Of a DNA stretch of 64,000 nucleotides, positions 23,269 through 31,785 are shown one piece after another. Position numbers and translations under genes: made by a program. Origin of the DNA: Allobosea caraganae (GTDB lineage Bacteria; Pseudomonadota; Alphaproteobacteria; Rhizobiales; Beijerinckiaceae); NCBI RefSeq assembly GCF_003351345.1, contig NZ_QQTO01000033.1, positions 1 to 64,000 on the forward strand, read 5' to 3'. How positions within the stretch are numbered: position 1 is the stretch's first letter; each line of letters starts with the position of its first letter. Below the pieces are notes generated by a model that ran no database searches, had not been told where the DNA came from, and saw only the letters and a program-made list of their open reading frames with translations.

Positions 23269-24192
23269 TCAGAAGCCGACCCTGTCGCTGCCCTTCAACC
23301 CCAGCACGGCGCGCGCATCGTCGGAGGATGCCAGCTCGAGGCCGAGCCGCTCGGCGATCCCGCGGATCAGCGTGACCTGCTCGGCGCTGGAGCGGGCCAG
23401 CTTGCCCGGGCCGATCCAGAGGGAATCCTCCAGCCCGACGCGCACGTTCCCGCCCATGGTGGCGGCCATGGTGGCGATCCTGATCTGGTGGCGCCCACCG
23501 GCGAGCACGGACCAGCGGTAGTCGTCGCCGAACAGCCGGTCGGCGGTGCGCTTCATGTGCATCACGTCTTCGGCGTGGACGCCGATGCCGCCGAGGATGC
23601 CGAACACGGACTGGACGAAGAAGGGCGGCTTGATCAGGCCGCGATCGGCGAAGTGCGACAGCGTGTAGAGATGCCCGATATCATAGCACTCGACCTCGAA
23701 GCGGGTGTCGTTCTCGGTTCCGGTGCGCAGGATGTGTTCGATATCTGCAAAGGTATTTTTGAAGATTCGGTCGCGAGAGCCTTCGAGATAAGGGTGCTCC
23801 CAGTCGTGCTGGAAGGTCTTCGTCCGCTCCAGCATCGGATAGATCCCGAAATTCATCGAGCCCATGTTGAGCGAGGCCAGTTCCGGCTTCAGCTCCCTGG
23901 CCGGAGCCAGGCGCTCTTCGATGCCCATCGTCGGCGAGCCGCCGGTGGTCAGGTTGATGACGCAGTCGGAGCGCTGCTTGATCGCCTGCACGATCGGCAG
24001 GAAGGCCTCGGGCGACTGGTCGGGCTTGCCGGTCTGCGGGTTGCGGGCGTGGAGATGGACGATCGCGGCGCCGGCCTCGGCCGCCTCCACGGCCGCATCC
24101 GCGATGGCGCTGGCCGAGACGGGAAGATGCTCCGACATGGAGGGCGTATGGATCGCACCAGTGATGGCGGCGCTGATGATGATCTTGGCCAT
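23269..24192 (-). CDS. Beta-keto acid cleavage enzyme (BKACE, 3-keto-5-aminohexanoate cleavage family)
   Basis: 307 residues. Metal-site motif VHLHARNPQTGKPD near residue 45 (His-x-His), LTTGGSP, NMGSMNFG, FEVECYDIGHLYTL and VGLEDSLWIGPGKLA are hallmarks of the family, which condenses a beta-keto acid with acetyl-CoA, giving acetoacetate and a new acyl-CoA. Members include Kce of lysine fermentation and dehydrocarnitine cleavage enzymes; the exact substrate cannot be fixed from sequence. Between cupin and iclR on the minus strand; an isolated hairpin (24350) separates it from the cupin gene. Confidence 0.9.
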   Translation of the reverse strand: MAKIIISAAITGAIHTPSMSEHLPVSASAIADAAVEAAEAGAAIVHLHARNPQTGKPDQSPEAFLPIVQAIKQRSDCVINLTTGGSPTMGIEERLAPARELKPELASLNMGSMNFGIYPMLERTKTFQHDWEHPYLEGSRDRIFKNTFADIEHILRTGTENDTRFEVECYDIGHLYTLSHFADRGLIKPPFFVQSVFGILGGIGVHAEDVMHMKRTADRLFGDDYRWSVLAGGRHQIRIATMAATMGGNVRVGLEDSLWIGPGKLARSSAEQVTLIRGIAERLGLELASSDDARAVLGLKGSDRVGF

Positions 24193-24349
24193 TGCAGGGT
24201 TCCGTTTCCGTGTGGGGTGCCGGTGGCTGGGTTCGCGCGGCAGGTGCGCGGCTAGTCCGGCGGGAAGATCGTGCGGGCGATAGGGTGGATTCCGCCGTTG
24301 GGCGCGGTCACGGGAAGCGTGTCGTCATCATGGCCCCGTCTGTTGCAGC

Positions 24350-24375
24350 TTCGCCGGAGCATGCGCTCCGGCGAA
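24350..24375 (-). terminator. Strong GC hairpin after the bicupin gene
   Basis: Arms TTCGCCGGAGC and GCTCCGGCGAA, 11 bp perfect, loop ATGC, about 70 bp past the stop of the cupin gene. No T-tract on either side, so it may be an attenuator/processing site instead of a true terminator. The rest of 24193-24444 shows nothing coding. Confidence 0.45.
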
Positions 24376-24444
24376 GGGTCGCCTATCGTTGGGCCGAATG
24401 CAGGTCAGGTCGAGGAAAAACCGCCGCGATCCGGCCCTGCATTT

Positions 24445-25359
24445 TCACGCGCTCTTCTGCCAGGACAGGAGCGTGCCCTTGGTGACGATCTTCGAACCGT
24501 CCGTCTCCGGCATCGGATATTCCGCCTCGTTGAGGACGAAGCCGGGCTTGCTGGCGAAGTCGAGGCGGGGCGGGCAGAAGATGTCGTAGAGCGAGGACTC
24601 GCCGTTGCCGGTGTCCCGCGAGGTGTGGACGACATTGGCCGGGATGATGATCACCGACGGGGTCGGGATCTCGTCGTGATTGTCCGGGCGCCATTCGGCC
24701 AGGTTGGCGTTCCACGGCCAGCGCAGATGGTGGATCCAGGTGCCGTGCAGCGTCAGCGACGCCTGCTCGAAATCCTCGTGCCAATGCGGGCTGAGCGCGG
24801 CCGTGTCGCGGCGGGTGTGATAATGCGCGAACAGGTTCACCATCATGTTGGTGGAGCGGAACAGGCGCGGCTGGATCCGCTCGCCCTTGGGGTCGGCAAA
24901 GGGCGCCAGCGGGTAGTGCCGCAGCTTGAAGCCGTCGACCGGGTCCGGCCAGGGCTGAACGGGGGCCACCTCGGGCGCGCCGTCGGCATAGGTCGCGGCG
25001 TTCCAGGCCTTGTCGAGCAGGTCCTTCGCCTGGCTGGTGATGATGCGGGCGATCAGGCCTTCGCTGCGGGCCGTCACCACGCTCGGGCCGGGCGGCACGA
25101 TGGTGAGGGAGTCTTCGCCAGCCTCGATCTCCTCGTTGCCGGCCTTGATCGTCGCCGTCGTGCCGGGCGGCAGGATGACCATGTACTCGTCGGCGTTGTC
25201 GGTCCGGACCAGCGTCGCGCCCGGCTTCACGCGCGAGACCGTGACGACGAAGTTGCCGCCCCGCGTGATCCAGGTGCGCGTCCCGGCGGCATCGGTCTCC
25301 TGCGCTGCCATCGTGTCGAAACAGGCAACCGAGGCCTGTCGTGCTGCCGTTTCCGTCAC
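24445..25359 (-). CDS. Bicupin domain protein (ring-cleavage or isomerase type)
   Basis: 304 residues with a GTG start at 25359, chosen because CAGGAGAGCGCA lies directly before it; the frame is open to 25461 but upstream residues are Arg/Pro-rich. N-terminal cupin: VSRVKPGATLVRTDNADEYMVILPPGTTATI. C-terminal cupin has the metal-ligand pattern in SPHWHEDFEQASLTLHGTW and IIPANVVHTSRDTG (His-x-His, Glu, His). Overall form is like gentisate- or hydroxyanthranilate-type dioxygenases and related isomerases, but I cannot name the reaction. Divergent from the SnoaL/TTT system 2 operon, with two operator palindromes between. Confidence 0.75.
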   Translation of the reverse strand: MTETAARQASVACFDTMAAQETDAAGTRTWITRGGNFVVTVSRVKPGATLVRTDNADEYMVILPPGTTATIKAGNEEIEAGEDSLTIVPPGPSVVTARSEGLIARIITSQAKDLLDKAWNAATYADGAPEVAPVQPWPDPVDGFKLRHYPLAPFADPKGERIQPRLFRSTNMMVNLFAHYHTRRDTAALSPHWHEDFEQASLTLHGTWIHHLRWPWNANLAEWRPDNHDEIPTPSVIIIPANVVHTSRDTGNGESSLYDIFCPPRLDFASKPGFVLNEAEYPMPETDGSKIVTKGTLLSWQKSA

Positions 25360-25476
25360 TGCGCTCTCCTGAGAAAGGGTTGCCGGCCTGTCGCCGGATG
25401 GGGCTCGCCACCTCGGCGAGGCCATCGCCCACGGTAGTCGCGCCGTGTCGCCGGCCGCCAACCCGTTCCGAAGCTA

Positions 25477-25491
25477 TTTCAGGCTCCGAAA
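25477..25491. promoter_or_regulatory. TTTCR-N5-YGAAA operator site 3 (TTTCAGGCTCCGAAA)
   Basis: 118 bp upstream of the bicupin start; 62 bp from site 4, about six helical turns, which would permit looping by a tetrameric IclR. Confidence 0.65.
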
Positions 25492-25538
25492 CCAAAACGC
25501 CCGCGAAATGCGCCGCGGCCATCGGCGGGCAGCGTCAT

Positions 25539-25553
25539 TTTCATCGAATGAAA
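25539..25553. promoter_or_regulatory. TTTCR-N5-YGAAA operator site 4 (TTTCATCGAATGAAA)
   Basis: Most symmetric of the sites: TTTCAT and ATGAAA are perfect complements. 129 bp before the SnoaL start. Confidence 0.65.
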
Positions 25554-25681
25554 CATGGGAAATGACCGCGCAGCCGCGCCGAATGCCGCGCTAGCTTCCG
25601 CTCAAGCCTTTCCGCCTCCGGGTCAAATCTCTCCCCCGGGGGCCAGTCTCCCTGCCTCCGGGCAAGCCAATCGAGGATTCA

Positions 25682-26140
25682 ATGGACTCTCAAGATCGCA
25701 TGCGCGCAAGGCATGAGCTGGAAGCGCTTCTCGCGGATTACTGGCACGACGTCGACACCAATTGGGGACGCAATGCCGGCGACTACTACACCGACGACGC
25801 GCTCTTCGAGTCGACCTATGCCAGCTACAAGGGCAAGGCGAAGATCCAGCAGTTCTACCAGTATCGCCTCGACCGCGGACCGCGCGTCGCCGTCCACGCG
25901 GTGACGAATTTCCGGGTCGTCCTGGACGGCCCGGACCGCGCCACCTGCAACTGGTACCTGCTGCTCTTCGCGGCGGACGGCAAGCCGATCCTGCCGACCA
26001 ACCCGCCGATCCAGATCGCCCACATGACCGACCGCTGCGTCAGGCAGCCCGACGGCCGCTGGCTCTACGAATACCGCAAGTTCGAGACCTGGTTCGAGGG
26101 CGGCGTGCCGACGACCAATCCCAATCTCGACGACAAGTAG
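25682..26140 (+). CDS. SnoaL/NTF2-like protein
   Basis: 152 residues, no signal peptide, single NTF2-like cone (HELEALLADYWHDVDTN, YYTDDALFESTYASYKGKAKIQQFYQYR, WLYEYRKFETWFEGG). The early WHDVD..D-YYTDDALF pattern resembles scytalone dehydratase or steroid isomerase-like relatives, for which an Asp-His pair acts. First gene of the plus-strand operon SnoaL-sialidase-like-tctCBA (system 2). Confidence 0.82.
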   Translation: MDSQDRMRARHELEALLADYWHDVDTNWGRNAGDYYTDDALFESTYASYKGKAKIQQFYQYRLDRGPRVAVHAVTNFRVVLDGPDRATCNWYLLLFAADGKPILPTNPPIQIAHMTDRCVRQPDGRWLYEYRKFETWFEGGVPTTNPNLDDK

Positions 26141-26171
26141 GGCCTGCCGAGAAAGTAGCATCGGGGCGCGC

Positions 26172-27332
26172 ATGAACGCACCTATCCAGTTCCACAAGCC
26201 GAGGCGCAGCACTGACGCGGAGCACGGCATCGTCCACCGCGACGATGCCGCCTTCTGCGGCTGGCCGTTCTATTGCGGCTTGTGGACGTTCCCGGATGGA
26301 AGCCTGCTGACCGGGTTCAAGAAGATCGCCAAGACCTATGACGAGGCCGCCGAGATCAGCCACACCCGCCTGACAGTGGGGCAGGGCCAGCTCAAGACGA
26401 TCCGCTCCAGCGATGGCGGCAAGAGCTGGGACCAGGACAGCCTGAACACCGTCTTCGACCTCGGCACCTCGGCAGAGGAGATCGACCGCACGGGCGGCGA
26501 CAATTACGATGACGAGCCGCCGCTCGATTTCCTCGATCCGAACGTGATCGTGATGTCCGGTGCGATGCCGGCCTTGCTCAAGCCCGACAGCCGCGCCTGG
26601 CTGCGCATCTCCGCCGATGCCGGGCGCAACTGGCGCCGGACCATCCTGCTGCCGCTGCACGGCCTCGGCTCCCTGACCGGGCATGGGCCGCCGACCATCC
26701 GCGGGGACGGCGTGGCGCTGCTCGGCATGTCGACCACGACGCCGGACGGCTGGACCAACAGGCCGCTGATCTATGCCAGCACAGACGGCGCGCGCTGGAA
26801 TTTCCTCTCATTCGTCACGCCCGCCATCGAGGGCGGCTCGGCTGTGAGCGACAGGACCGAGCTGCCGCTCTTCGGGGCCATCCGGCATCTCTACGCACGG
26901 CCGCTCGCCCTGGCGGATGGCCGCATTCTCGCGTCCCTGCGCTTCCAGCGCGATGCGCGCGGCATCTTCTGGACCGATGTCTTCGAGAGCCGAGATGGCG
27001 GCCGGACCTGGCATTTCCTGTCGCGGGTCAACGATTGGGGCGCCCCCGGCGACATCGTCGAAATGGCTGATGGCCGGATCGTCTGCGTCTACGGCTACCG
27101 GCTCGCCCCCTACGGCATCCGCGCCCGCGTCAGCGAGGACGGCGGGCGTAGCTGGGGTTCCGAACTCATCCTGCGCGACGATGGCGGCAGCTGGGACCTC
27201 GGCTATCCCCGCGTCGTCGAGGTCGCGCCCGGACGCCTGCTCACCGTCTACTACATGAACACCAGGGACGATCCGATCCAGCTCAATGGCGGCGTCCGCC
27301 ACATCGCCCGCACCCTGTTCACGCCGGACTGA
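26172..27332 (+). CDS. Asp-box (sialidase-fold) protein, no signal peptide
   Basis: 386 residues. At least four Asp-box repeats SxDxGxxW are seen: SSDGGKSW, SADAGRNW, SRDGGRTW and SEDGGRSW, marking a six-bladed beta-propeller. The sialidase Arg triad cannot be assigned with certainty; the FRIP-like motif usual near the N-terminus of sialidases is absent. No export signal is visible, so it works in the cytoplasm. It lies 31 bp after the SnoaL gene and 73 bp before tctC, so a role in hydrolysis or lyase cleavage of an imported sugar-acid-like substrate is possible. Function not assigned. Confidence 0.8.
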   Translation: MNAPIQFHKPRRSTDAEHGIVHRDDAAFCGWPFYCGLWTFPDGSLLTGFKKIAKTYDEAAEISHTRLTVGQGQLKTIRSSDGGKSWDQDSLNTVFDLGTSAEEIDRTGGDNYDDEPPLDFLDPNVIVMSGAMPALLKPDSRAWLRISADAGRNWRRTILLPLHGLGSLTGHGPPTIRGDGVALLGMSTTTPDGWTNRPLIYASTDGARWNFLSFVTPAIEGGSAVSDRTELPLFGAIRHLYARPLALADGRILASLRFQRDARGIFWTDVFESRDGGRTWHFLSRVNDWGAPGDIVEMADGRIVCVYGYRLAPYGIRARVSEDGGRSWGSELILRDDGGSWDLGYPRVVEVAPGRLLTVYYMNTRDDPIQLNGGVRHIARTLFTPD

Positions 27333-27405
27333 AACGCCGCCGCGCCCTATCGATCGACAACAAGAAACGTGGACCGCAAACAAGAAACTCGGGAGGACAA
27401 GCCAC

Positions 27406-28383
27406 ATGATCCCGCTCTCAAAGTCCCTGGCCGCAGTGCTTGCCTGTGTCATCGGCCTCTCGACGGCATCGGCCGCGATGGCCGCCGACACCTATCCGAG
27501 CCGGCCGGTCACCATGATCGTGCCGTTCGGGGCAGGCGGCGGCACCGACGTCATCGCCCGCACGGTCTCGGACGAGCTCAGCCGGGCGCTCGGTCAATCC
27601 ATCGTCGTCGAGGCAAGGCCCGGCGCGAACGGCGCCATCGGCTCGGCCGTCGTCGCGCGCGCCGTGCCTGACGGCTACACCTTGCTGTTCACGGCGCAGT
27701 CGACCTATTCGCTCAACCCCAACCTGATGAAGGACCCGCTCTTCGATCAGCTCAAGGATCTCGTCCCGGTCGCCTCGATCGGCCGCAGCCCCTGGCTGAT
27801 CGCCGTGCCGATGGAGAGCGAGTTCAAGTCGCTTGCCGACGTGGTCGCCTATGGCAAGGCCAATCCCGGCAAGCTCGTCTTCCCGTTCTGGCAGAGCAGC
27901 GTCCTCGTCACCGGCGAGACCTTCGGGCGCATGGCCGACATCCGGATGCGCAAGGTCCCCTACAAGGGCCAGGTCGAGGCGAACACGGACTTCCTCGGCG
28001 GCCGCCTGCCGCTCATGGTGACGGATATTGCCGGTGGCCGGGCCCCGGTCGAGGCCGGCAAGATGCGGCTCCTCGCCTCGACGACGGCCAAGCGCTCGGC
28101 CGCCTTCCCGGACGTGCCGACCATGCGCGAGCAGGGCCTCGACGTCGTCACGGATTCGATGCTCGCCGTCTTTGCGCCCGCGGGCACGCCGCAGCCGATC
28201 CTCGACAGGCTCAATCAGGAGGTGAGCAGGATCGTCCTCGGCTCCGAGAAGGTCCGCGACCGGCTAAGGCAGCTCGGCCTCGAACCCACCGTCATGACGC
28301 AGAACGAGGCCGACGCCTTCGTCCGTTCCGAAATGACGCGCTGGGAAGAGATGATCCGGCGCGCGGGCCTGCAGAAAGAGTGA
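27406..28383 (+). CDS. tctC: Tripartite tricarboxylate transporter binding protein TctC/Bug family (system 2)
   Basis: 325 residues from ATG 27406 (GGGAGGACAAG upstream); the frame is open into the previous gene but that is shadow. Signal SLAAVLACVIGLSTASAAMAA. Bug motifs: YPSRPVTMIVPFGAGGGTDVIARTVSDELS, VVEARPGANGAIGSAVVARAVPDGYTLLF, VPYKGQVEANTDFLGGRL, FPDVPTMREQGLD. The carboxylate-fixing Asp in GGGTD is present. Second of the three TTT systems. Confidence 0.93.
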   Translation: MIPLSKSLAAVLACVIGLSTASAAMAADTYPSRPVTMIVPFGAGGGTDVIARTVSDELSRALGQSIVVEARPGANGAIGSAVVARAVPDGYTLLFTAQSTYSLNPNLMKDPLFDQLKDLVPVASIGRSPWLIAVPMESEFKSLADVVAYGKANPGKLVFPFWQSSVLVTGETFGRMADIRMRKVPYKGQVEANTDFLGGRLPLMVTDIAGGRAPVEAGKMRLLASTTAKRSAAFPDVPTMREQGLDVVTDSMLAVFAPAGTPQPILDRLNQEVSRIVLGSEKVRDRLRQLGLEPTVMTQNEADAFVRSEMTRWEEMIRRAGLQKE

Positions 28384-28410
28384 GCGGATGCGCCGCCGGA
28401 GGCCTGTGAG

Positions 28411-28899
28411 ATGAGCGCATCGGGGGCAGGGCGCGGCCGGCAATGGGTGCGCGGGCCGCAGGACGTCGTGGCCGGCGTCGCGGTCATCTTGATCTCCGCG
28501 GTGATCCTGTACGCCTTGTCGCTGATCACCACCACGAGCTACTCGGCCTTCTCGCCCGCGCTCTTTCCGCGTCTCTGCACCTACGTGATCATGGTCGGCG
28601 GGCTGGCCTTGATCGCCCGCGGCTTGCTCAGGACCGGGCCGGGTCTGGGGCGGCTGCCGTTCCGCCCGGCCGTACTCGTCACGCTTGCCGTCGTCGCGTT
28701 CGGCTTCGTCAGCCCTCGGCTGGGCTATGCGGTGGCCGGGTTGCTGACGCTTCTGATCGGCGGGCTCGCCGCGCCGGACGTGCGCTTTCGCCAGCTGCTG
28801 GCCGTATCGCTCATCCTCATCGTCTTCAGCGTCGTGCTGTTCAGCTATGTCCTGAAGCTGACGATGCCGGCCGTCATTCTTCCCGGCCTGAGCTTCTGA
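28411..28899 (+). CDS. tctB: Tripartite tricarboxylate transporter small subunit TctB (system 2)
   Basis: 162 residues, four to five hydrophobic segments (VAGVAVILISAVILYALSLI, VIMVGGLALIARGLL, LLAVSLILIVFSVVLFSYVL). FSPALFPRL takes the place of the MGPGYFP motif of other TctB. 27 bp after tctC and 4 bp before tctA. Confidence 0.88.
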   Translation: MSASGAGRGRQWVRGPQDVVAGVAVILISAVILYALSLITTTSYSAFSPALFPRLCTYVIMVGGLALIARGLLRTGPGLGRLPFRPAVLVTLAVVAFGFVSPRLGYAVAGLLTLLIGGLAAPDVRFRQLLAVSLILIVFSVVLFSYVLKLTMPAVILPGLSF

Positions 28900-28903
28900 T
28901 GTC

Positions 28904-30409
28904 ATGACGTCATTGCTCGCAAACCTCGAACTCGGCCTGTCCATCGCGCTGACGTTCAACAACATCCTGCTCTGCCTGCTCGGGTGCCTGATCGGGACGC
29001 TGATCGGCGTGCTGCCGGGCATCGGGCCGATCGCGACGATCTCGATCCTGCTGCCCTTCACCTTCGGCATTCCGCCGGTGGGCTCGATGATCATGCTCGC
29101 GGGCATCTATTACGGCGCGCAATATGGCGGCTCGACCACCGCGATCCTGGTGCGGATGCCGGGCGAAGCCAGCTCGATCGTGACCATCATCGACGGCAAC
29201 GCGATGGCGCGGAACGGCCGGGCCGGGGCGGCGCTCGCGCTTGCGGCGCTGGGCTCGTTCGTCGCCGGTTGCGTCGCCACCATCGTCATCGGCGCCTTCG
29301 CCGAGCCGCTCGGCCGGATCGCGCTCTATCTCGGGCCGGAAGACTATTTCGCGCTGATCGTGCTCGGCCTCGTCTTCGCCATCGTCCTTGCCGGCGGCTC
29401 CCTGCTGAAAGCGATCCTCGCCGTGCTCTTCGGCATCGTCCTGGCCACGGTCGGCACCGACATGGAGACCGGCGCGCAGCGCCTGACCTTCGGGCTCCCC
29501 TCGCTGCTGGAGGGCCTGAGCGTCTCGATCCTCGCCATGGGCATCTTCGGCATCGGCGAGATCCTGCACAATGTCGAGAACGCCGAGGGGCGCCCGGTCG
29601 TGCAGGCGGCGATCGGCCGGCTCTGGCCGAGCCGCGACGAGCTCCGGCGCTCCGCCGGGCCGGTGATGCGCGGGACGTTCCTCGGCTCGCTGCTCGGCAT
29701 CCTGCCCGGCAGCGGCACCTTGCTCGCGCCCTTCGCCTCCTATGTCGTCGAGAAGAAGATCTCGCGCGATCCCAGTCGCTTCGGCCACGGCGCTCCCGAA
29801 GGCGTCGCGGGGCCGGAGGCCGCCAACAACGCCGCCGCGCAGACCTGCTTCATCCCGCTGCTCAGCCTCGGCCTGCCGCCCAACGCCGTGATGGCGCTGA
29901 TGCTCGGCGCGATGACGATCCAGGGCATCGTGCCGGGCCCGCAGGTCTTCACCAAGCATCCCGACCTGTTCTGGGGCATGGTTGCCTCCATGTGGGTCGG
30001 CAACGCGATGCTGCTGGTGATCAACCTGCCGCTGATCGGCCTCTGGGTCTCGCTGCTGAAGGTGCCGTACCGGCTGCTCTTCCCGGCGATCCTGCTGTTC
30101 TGCTGCATCGGCCTCTATTCCGTGAACCGGCTGCCCGAGGACGTCTATTTCATGGCGGGCTTCGGCCTCGTCGGCCTTGCGCTGGCCAAGCTCGGTTTCG
30201 AGGCGGCGCCGCTCCTGCTCGGCTTCGTGCTCGGCGACTCGCTCGAAGCCAATTTCCGCCGGGTCCTCATTCTGGGCGACGGCGATTGGACCAAGTTCGT
30301 GTCGAGCCCCGTCGCCGTCGTGCTGCTGCTCGCGGCCCTGGCCATGTTCTGCGCGACGCTGTTCCCGAGGGTCCGCAAGGGCCGCGAGGAGGTCCTCGTC
30401 GAGCAGTGA
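28904..30409 (+). CDS. tctA: Tripartite tricarboxylate transporter large subunit TctA (system 2)
   Basis: 501 residues, about 12 membrane segments. FNNILLCLLGCLIGTLIGVLPGIGPIATISILLPFTF, IYYGAQYGGSTTAILVRMPGEASSIVTIIDG, GILPGSGTLLAPFASYV and PEAANNAAAQTCFIPLLSLGLPPNAVMALM are signature blocks. ATG follows tctB by four bases, so the two are translationally coupled. The antisense frame of similar length is not real. Confidence 0.93.
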   Translation: MTSLLANLELGLSIALTFNNILLCLLGCLIGTLIGVLPGIGPIATISILLPFTFGIPPVGSMIMLAGIYYGAQYGGSTTAILVRMPGEASSIVTIIDGNAMARNGRAGAALALAALGSFVAGCVATIVIGAFAEPLGRIALYLGPEDYFALIVLGLVFAIVLAGGSLLKAILAVLFGIVLATVGTDMETGAQRLTFGLPSLLEGLSVSILAMGIFGIGEILHNVENAEGRPVVQAAIGRLWPSRDELRRSAGPVMRGTFLGSLLGILPGSGTLLAPFASYVVEKKISRDPSRFGHGAPEGVAGPEAANNAAAQTCFIPLLSLGLPPNAVMALMLGAMTIQGIVPGPQVFTKHPDLFWGMVASMWVGNAMLLVINLPLIGLWVSLLKVPYRLLFPAILLFCCIGLYSVNRLPEDVYFMAGFGLVGLALAKLGFEAAPLLLGFVLGDSLEANFRRVLILGDGDWTKFVSSPVAVVLLLAALAMFCATLFPRVRKGREEVLVEQ

Positions 30410-30477
30410 CGGGACCGGTTGCCAACGGATCGCGCGAGAGGCGGTCGTCGCGAAAAAATGGCGGGCCGGGACCTGTG

Positions 30478-30492
30478 TTCCATGGGGCGAAA
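30478..30492. promoter_or_regulatory. Degenerate operator TTCCATGGGGCGAAA
   Basis: One mismatch (TTCC for TTTC) to TTTCR-N5-YGAAA; 76 bp before the preferred start of the DUF6282-like gene. Weak on its own, supported only by the six perfect copies nearby. Confidence 0.35.
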
Positions 30493-30567
30493 TAGCGTCA
30501 GTTAGCCCGCCGGCCGTGCCGATGCCGCTGTCTAATGCGCTTCCCATCGCGCACATGGAAACAGGCT

Positions 30568-31521
30568 ATGGCATTCGAACTGACACCGGAGCATGCGATA
30601 CCCGCGGCTCATCGTCCGGCCGTCGAGCGGCTCCTGGTCGGATCCGTCGACCTTCATTGTCATTCCGGCCCCTCGCTGATGCCGCGCTCGCTCGACAGCG
30701 CGACCGCGCTCGAGGAGGCCGCGCAGGCGGGCATGCGCGCCGTCCTGGTCAAGGACCATTTCTATGGCGCGACGCCGCTGGTGACCCAGCTTCAGACGCT
30801 GTTCGCGGCGCGCGGGGTGACGCTGCTGTCAGGCGTGCCGCTCAACAATTCGATGGGTGGGCTCAACCGCTTCGCCGTGGCCCACGGCCTCAATATCGGC
30901 GCGCGCTATGTCTGGATGCCGACGCTGTCGGCCGCCAACCATGTCGCCTACGAGCGCGGCAAGCTCGACCCGAAGGGCAATTTCCCGCGTCCCACGAAGG
31001 CGATGCCGGAGGCCGAGCCGCTGAGCGTGCTCGATGGCGCCGGCAAGCTTCGCGAGGAGCTGGGGCCGATCCTCGATCTCATCGCCGCGCATGACGCGGT
31101 GCTCTCCTCCGGCCATCTCAACATCCGCGAGATCTGGCCCCTGTTCGAGGAGGCGAAGCGGCGCGGGGTGACGCGCATGGTCACCAACCACCCGACCTAC
31201 ATCATCGGCGCGTCATTGGCCGATATCCGCGCGCTGGTCGGCATGGGCGCCTATATCGAGCACTCGATCGGCATGTACGTGCCCGTGACCACGGAGCGCA
31301 ATCATCGTCCCGACGAGCTCAGGGACGTGATCGAGGCCGCCGGCGTCGGCCGCACCTTCTTCGGCTCCGATCTCGGCCAGCGCAATAACGGCCATCCGAT
31401 CCTTGGCTTCAAGCACATGGTGAGCATGCTGTTGACGCTCGGCTACTCGAATGACGACATCACCCGCATGATCTCGGGGAATGCCGCCGCACTGGTAGGC
31501 CTCGACCGCGCCGCGGCCTGA
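30568..31521 (+). CDS. DUF6282-like amidohydrolase-fold protein
   Basis: 317 residues from ATG 30568; ATG 30535 is an in-frame alternative. Metal-binding motif VDLHCHSGPSL near residue 30 (His-x-His), KDHFYG, SGHLNIREIW, TNHPTYIIG and FFGSDLGQ with a terminal Asp are the ligands expected of a PHP/amidohydrolase TIM barrel, consistent with the DUF6282 family. Members are often next to TTT transporters and may hydrolyse amide or lactone bonds. It follows tctA of system 2 by about 160 bp and has its own degenerate operator. Substrate unknown. Confidence 0.78.
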   Translation: MAFELTPEHAIPAAHRPAVERLLVGSVDLHCHSGPSLMPRSLDSATALEEAAQAGMRAVLVKDHFYGATPLVTQLQTLFAARGVTLLSGVPLNNSMGGLNRFAVAHGLNIGARYVWMPTLSAANHVAYERGKLDPKGNFPRPTKAMPEAEPLSVLDGAGKLREELGPILDLIAAHDAVLSSGHLNIREIWPLFEEAKRRGVTRMVTNHPTYIIGASLADIRALVGMGAYIEHSIGMYVPVTTERNHRPDELRDVIEAAGVGRTFFGSDLGQRNNGHPILGFKHMVSMLLTLGYSNDDITRMISGNAAALVGLDRAAA

Positions 31522-31576
31522 CGGGGCCTTGGTGTCCGCCCGAAAAGCGCCTCTGCGGCCGGAGAGTTGGACTCCT

Positions 31577-31738
31577 CCCTTCCCCCTTGCGGGGAAGGGT
31601 ATGGGGATGGGGGGCGGACGACTGGGTGCTGCGCTGCTCATTTGCTGGCGGCTGTACCGGTGATGGTGGCTCAGGAATGACGCTGCTTGTTCGGACTTTT
31701 CGCCCCCCACCCCAACCCCTCCCCGCGAGGGGGAGGGG
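31577..31738. repeat. Inverted pair of G/C hairpins, probable dispersed intergenic repeat
   Basis: CCCTTCCCC-CTTGC-GGGGAAGGG (31577-31599) and CCCCTCCCC with GGGGAGGGG (31716-31738) are each hairpins, and the two hairpins with flanking GGGGTGGGG-type sequence are themselves inverted relative to each other about 110 bp apart. Such elements are common in intergenic DNA of GC-rich alphaproteobacteria. They sit between convergent genes (DUF6282-like and amidohydrolase) and could end transcription from both. Confidence 0.6.
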
Positions 31739-31785
31739 CTCGCGCGCTCGATCCGGTAGCATCGATCCCCTTTTTGCTCAGACTC

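Larger units (their letters stand above)
25360..25681. other. 322-bp divergent regulatory region with two TTTC-N7-GAAA sites
   Basis: No gene. Holds operator palindromes at 25477 and 25539; the latter is nested in TCATTT ... AAATGA outer arms. Promoters for bicupin (minus) and SnoaL-sialidase-TTT 2 (plus) must be here. Confidence 0.7.
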
